From the NCBI GenBank assembly GCA_035772785.1, contig JAOCPU010000042.1, forward strand, positions 1 through 64,000: a DNA stretch of 64,000 nt, in the 5' to 3' direction. Position numbers and translations under genes: made by a program. This document shows positions 49,847 through 61,153 of this stretch, in pieces. The notes beneath the pieces were generated by a model that was given only the letters and a program-made list of their open reading frames with translations, did not search any database and had not been told where the DNA came from. Position 1 is the stretch's first letter; each line of letters opens with the position of its first letter. This DNA is from Phlebiopsis flavidoalba (Eukaryota > Basidiomycota > Agaricomycetes > Polyporales > Phanerochaetaceae).

Positions 49847-51374
49847 ATGTAGTGACTTGCGCCCTGGTCGGGTAACCCATTATTCGGCTTTAGTATATTT
49901 GTATTTTCTTTTTCGCCGTCGCAATATCCCCTGTTACTCCAATCGTACCCTTCATATGATTTGAGGACTAGAAAGATAATTCTTACTCAACAATAAGACC
50001 GTGCTCTACGTCGTGGAAAACGAACGTGATTTCACGTCGCTTGATCAAAATCTCACCAGGTATAGAAGTCGTCGATCTCTGTTATCCATTCAGTAGCCAT
50101 CCTTTCTCTCTCATGTCCATTTGTCTTCCCTTCGAGCAAAAGTGAGAAGAATCATCGATTATATGTTATTCGGACACACGATGCCCCAACTAGCGACTGC
50201 GGCCTTGACTCCAAGGAGTTTTCTAATGCAACACACCAGTGCTCCGGTACTCACGATGACATGCACACCAACTCTTCCTGATTCATCGCACAGACACGCC
50301 CTTAAAATGGTCCGGAGAAGCCGAACCCTCTGATATCGCTGCGTGGTCCTCGAAGTGACGAGACAAACTGCGTTCGCAACGCTCGCGCCGACACTGATGT
50401 GTGAATATGGCCCATATGATAGTGGCCGATATGCGGACGTGAACGACATAGCCTCAAAGAAAGAAGATGCCTTCCTCTGTATTTGAGAGATCGTCAGTAA
50501 ACGGCTCAGCTAAGTCGACGTCCATTGACCACGATTAGAAGAGACGATCACCAGATGTTGCGGCCCATATGTTCAAAAGTGAGCAGGATCATTTCGATAT
50601 CGATGAGTGCAAATTACGGGAGTCTGGCATCGCATGATCAGGGAAGGCGTTATGCCGTAATATGTGAACGTAGAAGCCCATACCCCGGCTTGTGGACACC
50701 AGAAGATAAGTCGAATCCAGCTGCTCTGGGTCAAGTACTTGCATGAACCCCTTATTTTTTGCGGCAGCTCTGGAGGTCTCTGTTGACCACAGATTCGATG
50801 TTCATTTTGACCACAGATTCGATGTTCAAGCCCACATGAAGGTGTACATGCCGCATTACCAAACGTGTCCCAAGCGGAGGACAAAGGTTTTTTTTTCATT
50901 CCGTTGGATGATATTGCGGCACGTGGCACTGTGTGCGCGATTCACTCCGCGAGGATCTCTCTGCGAATTATGCCCTCGGCATGGGGATACGAGGGACTGT
51001 CGGTGGCGTTGGTAATCTCCGCGAAATATGTCGACATCTGTGCGTCGGCTAGCCCACTTGCCATGCATCGTTTGCCAAAAAAAGCAAGTGCTTCTGACAA
51101 TCTTCAGTGAATGGCTTTATGCTCTTGTAGAAGCCTGTGAACCGTCTACTGAATCTGGTACATGGATGCTTGCGTTGTAGACAGCGCAAAAAGAACAGTG
51201 TGAACATCTTAGTCCGGCGTAAACGCTTTGAGTGAGCCCCAATCCACGCTGGATCCTTTCAGGGTATCTTGTGTTCTGTCACCATTGAACTCATCAACGA
51301 TGCCGACGTCATATATGTTGATCACAGACCTGAGAGGGACCCACGCGAAACACAACTTACATTTGACTGCCCTC
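49847..51374. other. No recognised gene; contains a 24-bp tandem repeat
   Basis: The unit TTGACCACAGATTCGATGTT plus CATT is repeated almost twice at 50783-50829. Moderately long open frames exist on both strands at 50120-51110, but no domain is recognisable. Confidence 0.4.
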
Positions 51375-52714
51375 CAGGTTGAACCGTAGATGGGTGCAGG
51401 GACACCACCACGAACCTACGCGTTAGGAGGTTAAACAAGCCTCCGGAAAATCAGCGCGATGAGCGTGCAGCTCATGATTATCGCGTTGTACTGCATGCTG
51501 AAGTCCGGTGTGGCCAGATCGACGAGCAGCACCAATCATGCTGCAAGCTCCTGCCGAGTCCTTACGAGCTCCGAGGATGCTAGTGAAAAGCAGTGGCATA
51601 AACACCGCGGGTGGCAACCGGGCGGATGCTCCGTGTACAGCAGAAACAGCTTGACGGACGTCCACATCCCGGTGTGGCCAGGTTTTCGACGAGCAGCACC
51701 AATCATGCTGCAAGCTCCTGCCGAGTCCTTACGAGCTCCAAGGATGCTAGTAAAGCAGTGGTCATAAACACCGCGGGTGGCAAAACCGGCGGATGCTCAG
51801 ACGTGTACAGCAGAAACAGCTTGACAGACGTCCCATCGTGACGTTCGACGATTCCGCGCGTTGGCTAGCAGCAGTGTCAGCAGGGCTTGCTAAGCAACGC
51901 AGGAAGAGTGCATGTGGCTCGTGGCGGTGGATACGACACGATCAAGACGGGTCTCTATGTCCCGGAACAATGTAGGTCATTGAGGTCAGGCTAGATCCCG
52001 ACCGTGCGAGACAAAACGAGAAGACGCACCACGCGGAGCCTCCGATTGCACATCGCACGCAGGGGGAGTGTAGGTGGAATTCAGCCGTAGCCCACCCACG
52101 GACATCGTTTGACCCAGGCAGCCTGTCCCTGAGCTTCGGACATGACTCCATCCTTCGTCGACGCTGACAAAACCCCGAGTTAGCTAGACCAAGACAAGGA
52201 CCCCCAATGCAGTGACCACGTACGCGGACCCTGGTTACCTCCTTCTGCCACTCAGGTCCATCATTTCGCACCCATTCCCAACCCATCTTCTCGCCAGGAT
52301 AGTCCCTAGTTCAAATAGTCCCACTTCCCTGCGTTGAGTGAAAGACCGAGTTCGATAAATTGCGTTTGGTCGCTAAGATTGGACCAAGTGTGAGTAGGTA
52401 GAAAGGTGTCATGCTGCGTTAACAGGGCCTACCTGGGATACCGTTCTATGTGACACAGTATACCGCGTCTCTTACATTTGTCCTCTTCCCCTGGCGTTCT
52501 TGGGCCCCTCGGTGACCCATCGGTCAACAAAACGTGGTTAAAACGAGGAGTTGGGCTATACGGTGCCATACGCTATTTGGCACGTGGAGATGTTGACTCG
52601 TAAAAGGTGTTTCGTGCGCTACATGGATGTCCCAAGATACGTTTGGACAGAACCCCCGCCTTCGTTTTTTTTTTTTAGTTAAATAGTAGGATAGGAAACA
52701 GATGAAAAGGTCAT
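51375..52714 (-). pseudogene. GPI transamidase subunit PIG-T, copy B (deleted, rearranged)
   Basis: This is a second, damaged PIG-T copy on the minus strand. The start region (MTFSSVSYP, ATG 52714) matches the flank and position of copy A's start but stops early. The N-terminal third is recognisable (52400-52150). Then, near 52140, the sequence jumps to the equivalent of copy A position 25665. About 0.9 kb is missing, including the CKSRSGIASLL signature segment. Near the C-terminus a 164-bp segment is tandemly duplicated (51505-51832). The last part, VLLVDLATPDFSMQYNAIIM then SCTLIALIF (membrane helix), is better preserved than in copy A. The deletion plus duplication mark it as a pseudogene. 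It ends immediately upstream of K5, so it may be a scar of the duplication event. Confidence 0.85.
51505..51832. repeat. 164-bp tandem duplication inside PIG-T copy B
   Basis: The two units begin CCGGTGTGGCCAG at 51505 and 51669. They share long stretches such as GAGCAGCACCAATCATGCTG and AACACCGCGGGTGGCAA and differ by a few indels. Copy A has the segment once (25180-25400). Confidence 0.9.
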
Positions 52715-52874
52715 GGAGACATGGACGGTGTTGTCAATCGGGCGCAATTCAAAGAGACGTCGACACGCCCGACGCGTCATCCAAAACAGGCCAACTCTCC
52801 ATCAATTGGATGGGAGCGTTTCCATTTTCACGGGACGGGCGGAAGAGCGAAACTCAAGCGTCATCCTCGTCAAC

Positions 52875-54302
52875 ATGTCCACTGAGATTGAGCGGCTCAC
52901 GCAGCAAACTTGCTGACAGTGGAGACCATTCATTCTTCAAGAACGCACGAAGCTCGATGGAGAGATCTTCAAGCCTTCCTGGAAACAAAGGTGGTACATG
53001 TTACGTTCAGTCTTTCATCCAGATGGTGGATGCCCTCATGGACCCAAAGCCCATGCAACGCCGAGCTATGCGAAGATTTTCAAAGTCTCCCAGTGAGTGT
53101 ACCCGGCTTTGCTACTCCTATAAACTTGTGAAATTACTTAGTTTCGATATAATCATCGTCGACGCCAAATGCAAATTTCGGACAATCGACTGGTGTACAT
53201 CAAGCGTGTGGTGACAAATGGTGACGAGGTTTCAAAATTGCTCAGTTCCATCAACCAGGATAACGCTACGACAAGAGCCTAACAACCACTGTGTCCCTGT
53301 GCTAGACATTTTCCCGGACGACGAGGATCCCGCCATCTCCCCATACATTGTCATCAGCAATTCCTTCGCCTTATGGATGAACCCCCCTTTCTCATATGTT
53401 AAACGATGTGCTGGGACCTACGTTGGTGGATACACAATATTAGAAGTGACGTATCTTTACGGCTTGGCCATGGACATTTGATCATGATGACCTGATCACG
53501 AATAGGGCCTGGCCAAACTTCCTGCACGACCCGAGGGTGTGGGCGCATCGCGTGAGGATGCAATGTTTGAAAACGGCTGTGAAGGTTGACCCGGTTGTGC
53601 AGCGACTGCGACGATAAGAATCTTGATGATGGATGCTGGACGCACAGAAATATAGTACCCACAAGCGGGTATCATCCCGTTCGTGACTGAACTTCACCGC
53701 TGATCTCACCAGGCGTGCAACCCGTAATCCCGAGGGATCGTGTGTGTGGCCGCCTGTAAAATACTACTTTGTATTCCGACTTCCGGCATTTCCTCGCAGA
53801 ACGCACCAGCATCCCGAGGAACAGCCACAAAATGGTCCTTGGTGACCTTGGAATCGATCAAGACGTCCCCGAGCTGTCCAAGACCGTCCCATACAATCCC
53901 TTCAAGGTCGACATTTTCATCATTGGTAATATGCTCAAGACGGAGATATGCACGTGATTTTACTGTAACACATTAGCGGATCTATCTGGAGTACGCAATA
54001 ACTGATTAACTCGGTTAGAAATTCTTGAACGTCGACTTTCTGAGACCACCTCTCAGAAAGTCATGACTGCGCCCCTGCCCTCAGACAGGCCTGACGCCCT
54101 GAGGAGGCGTTGGAAGGAAGGAGTGGCGCAAGATCCGGGCGAGCATATCATTATGAGACGTGGTATAGCCTTGAGGCCCACTGATGTGGACAGTCAACCT
54201 CCGGTCATCTTTGATGTGCTCGCATTCTTGGGGGCTGGGAATACTCAGTTTCTCGCCGGATGCTATGTTCGTACTCTATCTACAATGGCTGACCTGGATT
54301 AG
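52875..54302 (+). CDS. K5: Agaricomycete kinase-like protein with DFR in place of DFG
   Basis: The start is MSTEIERLTQQ, followed by ARWRDLQAFLETK and a HPDW-equivalent (52875-53060). LVDAK, NHCVPVLDIFPDDEDPAIS and WMNPPFSYVKR follow (53290-53410). The region 53490-53720 holds the catalytic-loop equivalent DCDDKNL (53608). The KYYFV segment leads into DFRHF (53777) where DFG is expected. Then come DLGIDQDVPELSKTVPYNPF, KVDIFIIGNML (53930) and SDRPDALRRRW (54078). The C-terminal part ends at 54302. Interruptions are frequent, including a stop early in exon 1, so it may be a pseudogene. It starts 160 bp after PIG-T copy B and heads array block 2. Confidence 0.78.
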
Positions 54303-54422
54303 TGGCCATAGAAACATACAGCTGTAATATTCTACATCCTATTCGCTTTTATTTGCTCATTTATTATGTCATGCGATGGATCGTCGGTTTGTGGCCGTGT
54401 GAAGATAACTGCTGCTTGACCC

Positions 54423-55616
54423 ATGTCCCCAGACACTCCGTTTTCGTGCTACTCGGCACACAATAATTTTGTGCGCGTACAACGTCTCAACGGAGTTTGG
54501 TCGCGGTGCACCGCCTCAAGCGTCAGGATGGTCGCACGACCATGGTATTTGATACGTACGAGAATCGCTCGAGAGCTAGACAAAACAGGCTTCAATGCAC
54601 CCATCTAGCGGTCGAAGCATCCTATACACACCGGTTCCTGTCCTGCTACCGGGTGAAGGTAGTTGACATGAACCAGGGTCATGGTTGCTGCGAATGCGCC
54701 CGTCAATGAACGCGTTATTGTTCTCTTAGGTTCTATTACGTTGTCAGTTCTCATGAACTGTTTCTGGAGGTGCCCAACGTAGGGCTGCTACATCGCAGGC
54801 GAGGAGAACAACAACCTCGTTTCCTTCCTGGCATTGCGCGCGTAGGGCAGCGCACGTTGACCCCGTGAGCTTGAGCCTCGAACAAGGGAAGCCCAGGGGC
54901 GGAAGATCGCGAGAAGATTATGTGTCAGGGACAATCCATTGTCGTTCCTCGGGCAGATGGCCGCAGGTCCCCGAAATCAGGACGACCGTTCGTTTTTCCG
55001 CAGGCACCACCTTTCAGGGAGTAGGACACGCTTTCGTAAAAGGACCGGATCTGTCAGATAAAGAAAACTGCACCGCAGATTGCGAAGAACGGAGAGCCGA
55101 TTGTGAGCAACTGTGGCAGGCATTGTATCCGAAAGCATCCTCGCCAGGTTCTATGGGGGGTCACATGAGCCAGGGTTTGCGCTTGACAGATATCCCTCAC
55201 CAACGTTGTTTCTCGATGATAGCGAGGGAATAAAGTCGGCTAATGGTGTGGGACTGGCCGACACGTGGAAGTTTTGTGGGGGTTTGAAGCGCACCAAGAG
55301 ACCTCGTCATGGCACTCCCACCACTCACCCTAACCGCCTCCACCACTCCCGCCACTCATCCGCTGCCACTCCTACCTTCCTCACGGATGTTTACGCACCG
55401 ATTCAGATCATCTTCCAAACATCGTCTTGTGAAGACGATGTGATCCTGACCGTCTTTCATGAGCTTCCGGGACGCGTCACGGACCTGCCGAAAATACATG
55501 AAAGACCCTTGGGAGAAGACGGTCACGGTCGTGCTCATAGTTTAGTGCAGAAGAGGATAGACTCAGCGCCGCTCACCTACCAAGGCCAAAACAACGTAGG
55601 TAGGCTGCAGCTGTAG
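54423..55616 (+). CDS. U2: unrecognised gene, paralogue of U1
   Basis: It starts MSPDTPFSCYSAHNNFVRVQ. The exon containing DKTGFNAPI and ending CPATG before GTGAAG (54655) matches U1. The segment EDDVILTVFHELPGRV (55435) corresponds by position to EDV...LPSALK in U1. No family is recognised and the exon structure is unresolved. It lies between K5 and V2. Confidence 0.35.
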
Positions 55617-55906
55617 TACTACATTTGTGCGTATACTCACCGGATCAAAGCCTAGTCATAGTGACGATGCTAGCCCGTGCGGCGCACGACTCGCAAAACG
55701 CAATTATGGTCTGGGAGAAGGTGAAAGTTAGTCTGTGAGGGCTACCCCTATGTGTGCAACAGACCTCTGCAAGTTACGGTCCCCTCGACAGAGAGTATAG
55801 GCAGTGCATGAGATGTGCGCTTCACTACCACGGTTAGTGTCACGCTGTCCGTGTTCTGCAGAGCTGTGTGCTCATGATCTACGTATATAGAGCGTAAAAA
55901 AACTGA

Positions 55907-56617
55907 GTACCGTGGGTCACCTGCCTACAATCCCATTCGATCTAGCCGCTGTATACCATATCTTGGACGCATTTCGTCGTATGGCCCCGACGTGTTACCC
56001 ATCTCTGTTTGGCACCGCCGGAAGGAAACTGCCCTACCATCGTGGAGTATCTATCTCCTTCTGACGTTGTATTGAAAGAGGGCTTTCCTGCCGCTCGTCT
56101 TAGCTCTGTTCGCCAGAATACCAGAAGACGAAGAGTACGCGGTGCGCCCCAGGTGCGCAGGGGCAGTGTATGTTAGCAAACAATGATGTCGCTCTGCACT
56201 CCCATTTAGTTTGCATAGTAAAAATGACAATGAGATCGGATAAGAAACAGCTGAGCGCGCACCGTGTGCTCCTATGAGCATGTACTCTACATCCCAGGAC
56301 GACAGAGCAGAGCAGAGATCGTGGGAAGTATGAGAGGTGACCCATTGTAGTAAACAGATGCATTGAAACAAGTGCCTTGTGCTTTTCTGTTGGAGTGTGC
56401 TTTGTGCGCCAGACGCGGGCCGCCGGCGTAGGCCGGCATTTGCCATCAGCGATCGATGCAAACGTCACGTATCACGCATCACGCATTACGCGTTCGTGTC
56501 ACTGGCATCCGACACGCGTCACGGTCGCGACACGCGTCGACTTCCACTTGGGAGAGGTACTCATGAGCGCAGGTGGATATTGGTCTGCCAAGCAGGGATT
56601 GAAACATCTCGCCACTT
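55907..56617 (+). CDS. V2: unrecognised gene, paralogue of V1
   Basis: VGHLPTIPFDLAAVYHILDA and FRRMAP (55915-55990) align with the start of V1. TRVDFHLGEVLMS (56540) aligns with TRVDVHLAEILMS. It shares the two fully identical stretches described for V1, at 56161-56185 and 56259-56298. Frames are broken, and its 3' end overlaps the end of TKL2 on the other strand. Confidence 0.4.
56161..56298. repeat. Conserved segment shared with 42860-42998
   Basis: This is the second copy of the two identical stretches (25 bp and 40 bp) described for block 1, offset by 13.30 kb. Confidence 0.85.
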
Positions 56618-56619
56618 AG

Positions 56620-59372
56620 GTATCGATGACCGCATATACATTCTCCAAAGCACCTATACGGAGGCCTGAGAGTTTTAAGACGACGAGCGAGGTCGATGTC
56701 TACGAGGCGCTGATTGCACGTCCTCGAGCGGTGGGTCTCAACTTCGCGTCGTCCCCCCAGCATTCCGTGATCAAGCTCCACAGGTCGTCATGCATCAAAA
56801 ATCTCCGTCTCCGGGATTGCTCAAGACTAGCGGCACTGCAGGACGCGATCTGGGCGACGGCCTTTTACGATGCGCAGGCAGAACGACATCGAACCGTCGT
56901 CATCAGGGAAGGGCGTGCGTCCTAGGTAGATCTACACATAAGGTGAGTTTATGGTTTGCTGATGTATCATATCTCGTAGTACCTCCACACAAACAATTGC
57001 CAGTTAACGCGTACACGTCCGACATGGGGGTCGGGCGACTTGATGGACTTTCACGGTTGTCCATCAGCTCCGGAGCGGTCCAGCTGCTGTTTTCCCGTGC
57101 GTCTGGACGCATAGTTTCTTACTATGACCGCGCGAGAGAGAACAGCGAGAGGCCAAAATCCGCGATTACTGCCTCGTACGCCCCGTTGACCAACACGTTG
57201 CCCTAAAGATCGCTTGAGCTATGAAATACCTGTACGCTCACGCTATTACTCACCCCGCGAAGGTCTCCTCCGTGAACGACTCCCTCGTCATGAAGATACG
57301 ACAGGCCGTTGGCGACATTGACAATCTACTCAAAATGTGCTGAGCAATTTGCACATCAGTAGGAAAGCTTTCTTACCCATGTATTACAGCGTCGAACCAA
57401 TGGTACGTCAGCAACTTGTTGTTTTTTTAGTTTGGAGAGACAATCTATAACAGTTCCATTGTCCATCCAGGGTATGACAAGGGAAATTGGACCATATTGA
57501 TGCGTCACCCCGAGAAGGGGGATGATATGTTTGTGTCGAAGCGTCCAGGTGTGTACGATCTCGAGATATACTTGCTGATGGCGCCAATGAGTACCTGGAA
57601 AGTTGGTGCTAGCGAGTTCTGGTGACCCCGTACCTGCTTCCTGGCTTTTGCATCCTCTTCCGTATGGCCAACGATGAATTTCAAGCTCTTGATAGCGACG
57701 GCCCTCCGCATCGTCTCCCCGTGGACATTAAGCCCGCCCTTGTACACCTTTGCGTAGCTGCCCTCGCCCTTTGGCCTCAACACTGGACGCTTCGCCTTCA
57801 AACTTTATGCCTGCCGCCCAGTTTTACATCACATTCGAAGATAACGTCCCATGAATGATGGCAAAACGTCCGCTTGTTGGCAAATGTGCACTAATAAACG
57901 TCTCAAGGAGTCTCTGAGACCTCGGTTCTCCTTTTGCTTCGCCGTCAAGCTTCTAAAATCACACTTGAGTCGCATATACACTGAATCAAGCGCGCGATAC
58001 CAACCTCTTGTATCATTTTCAGAATCATTTGGGCATAATATTCCTTCGCGCAGGAGAGTACCATTGAGTAAGCGTTTTGCCAACCAGTCTTCTTGGTCGC
58101 GTGACTCGGATAAAAGCTTTGTTCAGCAAAAAAGAAAACATCTCTGTGGCTTGCGTAGGGGCTTCCTCCGAACAAGAGTTGCGAAGAAGGACCAGACAAG
58201 TCCTGTAATAAAGAAGTCTCTTGTGCCACCCCCTTAATCCTTGCAAGGTCTCGCCGATTCTGGTGTACATGTTGGCATAGTTCCACTCTGCATACTGGCG
58301 TGTTCTACGATCAAGTGACATCATCGTGTTCATGAATCTGCGCACCGAAATATACATCCGCGAACTCGCACACTAGAGACGTCGCTCTGGCTGCTACCTC
58401 GAGAATATGGCCGACGGTCTCCCGTATGTTGGTGGTTTGAACATGATTCCATGAGCAAATCATCCTCGACGCATAACTGAGCGAATTGTAATTGTGTCGT
58501 TACTTGTACCATCATATCTTCAAGCACATTTCCACGCATGTCCATATGATCGATCGGTCGACGATGACCGTCTTTGGCGTATCGCGCTTTTGCTTTCTTG
58601 ACCAGAGCGTCGAACTGGTCTTGCATGTAGGCGTAAAGATGCCCTATGTATAATTGTGCGACATTCTTTCGTCCGTCCAAAAACGTGCAGTGGTTATGGC
58701 GCATGAATTGAAGATGTGTTTCTTGCACTCACGTGGTTTTCCAGTCCAAATCCTTTCAAAACGTCGAGGCATTCCATAGAGAGACGCAGGTTCTCCAAAG
58801 AAGGCTGCGAGTGCCACTCGCTCGTATCCGTCAACTCTCTACGGGACGGAGACTTGGGATAGAGCCGAATTTTCAAAGTTCCGATGGTCTTCTTGCCGTA
58901 GATACCATAGATAACGCTCAGATGAGTTTTATCTTACAACATAGTAAGACGTTAAATGCGGTGAGGTGATTCGAACATGGCCTTTACCTTCTTGTAAGAG
59001 CGTCCACATTTCGATTTGGCTGAAGCCGTATAGATCTTGAGTTCCGTTTGGGGGTCTCCGTGTATAGGTTGGCTCGAACGCAAGACTGGTCGCTGAGTGG
59101 GAAACTATTACTCGGAGTATGAGACCGCTTTGGACGCTTCGACCACGGTCGACCTACACACGGCGTATACAGGGTTGCGCGTATCGCTCCCCACCCAATG
59201 TCTTTGACTTGAGACAGGGGAACTCCTCGAGAATCTGATCATCTATGAAGAGTCCACATGATAAACGTCCGCGAGCATGTTCCGGTGGAAGCTGGGCATC
59301 AAGATCTAAAGGATGAAACCGTGCAGCCTCGTAAAATCTAGCTTTAAATACCAGGAGCCAAAATTCTAGCAC
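56620..59372 (-). CDS. TKL2: tyrosine-kinase-like protein kinase with a Gly inserted in HGD
   Basis: A tentative start at 59372 (MLEFWLLVFKARFYEAA) is followed by an N-terminal region with PSLENLRLSMECLDVLKGFG (58790), resembling TKL0, and several helical segments. The kinase domain has the glycine-rich loop GEGSYAKVYKGGLNV (57770-57730) and VAIKSLKF (catalytic Lys, 57690). The catalytic loop NGLSYLHDEGVVHGGDLRG (57310-57253) has one residue more than HGDLRG. Then NVLVNGAYEAVIADFGLS (DFG 57152-57160), WTAPELM (57080), TPMSDVYAL (57020), and HDDLWSLITECWGDD, LRPTAR (56790-56740). All landmarks are in order. Frame breaks occur between blocks. It converges on V2 and is followed upstream by W2. 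Confidence 0.84.
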
Positions 59373-59499
59373 CTTTCAGTTTCAACAAGAATCCTAGGCT
59401 AGGTACTTTTGTCATACTCGGGGGTACTAGGCGTTATTGAGATCGGAAAATATAAGAGTAAGGCCTACGTCGGTGATGGGCCGAGTGATAGCGCAAATC

Positions 59500-59830
59500 C
59501 CGAGGGTCAACCGTGTCGGTGGTCCCAAGAAACACACACATATATATATATAAGAATTATATTGTGATGACAACTAATTTCATAAATGCCAGAATCGTTA
59601 CATCGCTGTCACACTGATTGCTTGGCAATACGATCCCAATTAGCTTCAGCTGTAAATAATATTACTACACGAGTTTATTATATCATGGTACATAGCGCGA
59701 GCTTCATTGCGAGGGTTACTCCCTATTCATACTGTCTGTTGGTGCTAGGACCCTGAAAGCTTACCCGCTCATCATCCTGCCGCAATGTTCAGTCAAAGGG
59801 TTCATGTCGTTAGATTTGTGGTGACATGAC
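59500..59830. other. Intergenic, with short TA microsatellite
   Basis: A CA/TA microsatellite (CACACACATATATATATATA) lies at 59534-59553. No gene signal is visible. Confidence 0.5.
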
Positions 59831-60806
59831 CTACCATTCGGTCGTGTATATCGCGCCTATGGGTCGATGTGGGGATGTTCCCAGAGGCTTGAAGCTTTCT
59901 ATATCTAGAAGCTGTGGTGCGTACTGACTCAGTATTAGCCTCCACGCATGAGGAATCGTGGGAGGAGCAGGAGTAGCGTCGTTCGTATCTGGGTTGGGAG
60001 ACGATGGGTTGGAATCGACGTCATCCTCGTAGACTGTGAGCTGGGGAATCTCGTGCTTCAAACGTGCCAACGCCGTAGCTTGTTGATCCTCCAGACTACC
60101 TATTCTGGGGTGTTGGGCTCTCAGACGACGCTCGGTAGGCCGAAAACAATCACGGCTGTGGTTCTTCCCGGATTACTTTCATCTTCGTCATCGTCATCTT
60201 CGCAGGTCGAAGCTGACGGTAACATTGCTTCCCCCGAGAAGGTATGAGGATTGCTTGAGATATATTGATTGAGCTCCACCTTCACCATGTGGAGAGTGAA
60301 GTGACTGCACTCACAACGACGTCCTTATTAAGTCTCCGGCATAAGTTCAAAAGTTTGCTGACCATGGTCTCTAAGTTTTTTGCGTCATTCTCAGTGAGCC
60401 CTTCCGAGATTTGCCGCGCATAATTAGCTCGCTGCGCATCCCATCTCACACGCAGGCTGGTAGGGTTTCAGCACTTCGCTTGAGTAGCGTTCGAAGGCCG
60501 AGTGTAATGCGACACTCACCGCTGAGCCTCTTGCTCCAGCTCCTTCGGTGGTTTTGCATGGATTTTGTCGGCAATCGCATGTATGTTATAGCCACCAGTA
60601 TCTGCCATGGTATATAGTCTGTCGATATCTTTGCCCATTCCCTCCAGCATCTGCCCTATCTCTTGGATTATTCCTTCGATTCTTGCATGCCGTTCCGCTC
60701 TTCGATCATTGGAACTGTCCAGAGGGTGCTTGGCATGGTCGACCTTTACACTATGAGCCCAGAAAGCATTGGTGACAAGAGTGGTCCAAAGATCAGCGAG
60801 CGACAT
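59831..60806 (-). CDS. W2: acidic, partly coiled-coil protein, unrecognised
   Basis: Exon 1 starts at ATG 60806 (MSLADLWTTLVTNAFWAHSV), contains ARIEGIIQEIGQMLEGMGKD and ends EQEAQR before a GTGAGT donor (60518). Exon 2 (RANYARQISEGLTENDAKNL to NKDVV) ends at another GTGAGT (60317). A later exon has a Ser/Asp-rich patch (CEDDDDEDES), ERRLRAQHPRIGSLEDQQA (one indel before) and HAWRLILSQYAPQLLDIESF, ending IYTTEW near 59831. The family is not known. It occupies the same place as W1 (upstream of a TKL gene, minus strand, facing a K gene), but I cannot show that W1 and W2 are homologous. Confidence 0.6.
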
Positions 60807-61153
60807 AGGATTCGAGTAGATATACAGCTATCCTCGAGGATATCTCCGTGTGTACTATGATGTGTACGTGGCGATGGTCTAGCAATGGAAAGGAGAAAGA
60901 GGGGTCGTAGCTCAGGAATGCAGCCAGGACTCACTTCACGTTCTATGGTTTTCTTTTTGGTGACTTTCAGTCACTATCTGGCGCTAAAAGATCACGGACA
61001 AAAGCAATATCGGAGAACAAAGGAGTCGTGAGATCGAGTCCCGCCGCCGGTGTCCAGGGTCCTGCTCAGCGTTTACGTAATGCTTGAAACCGGCCACTAC
61101 GCGATGCAACAACGTCCAGCTCCTGCCCTCATCGTCGACCCCAACGCCCCACC

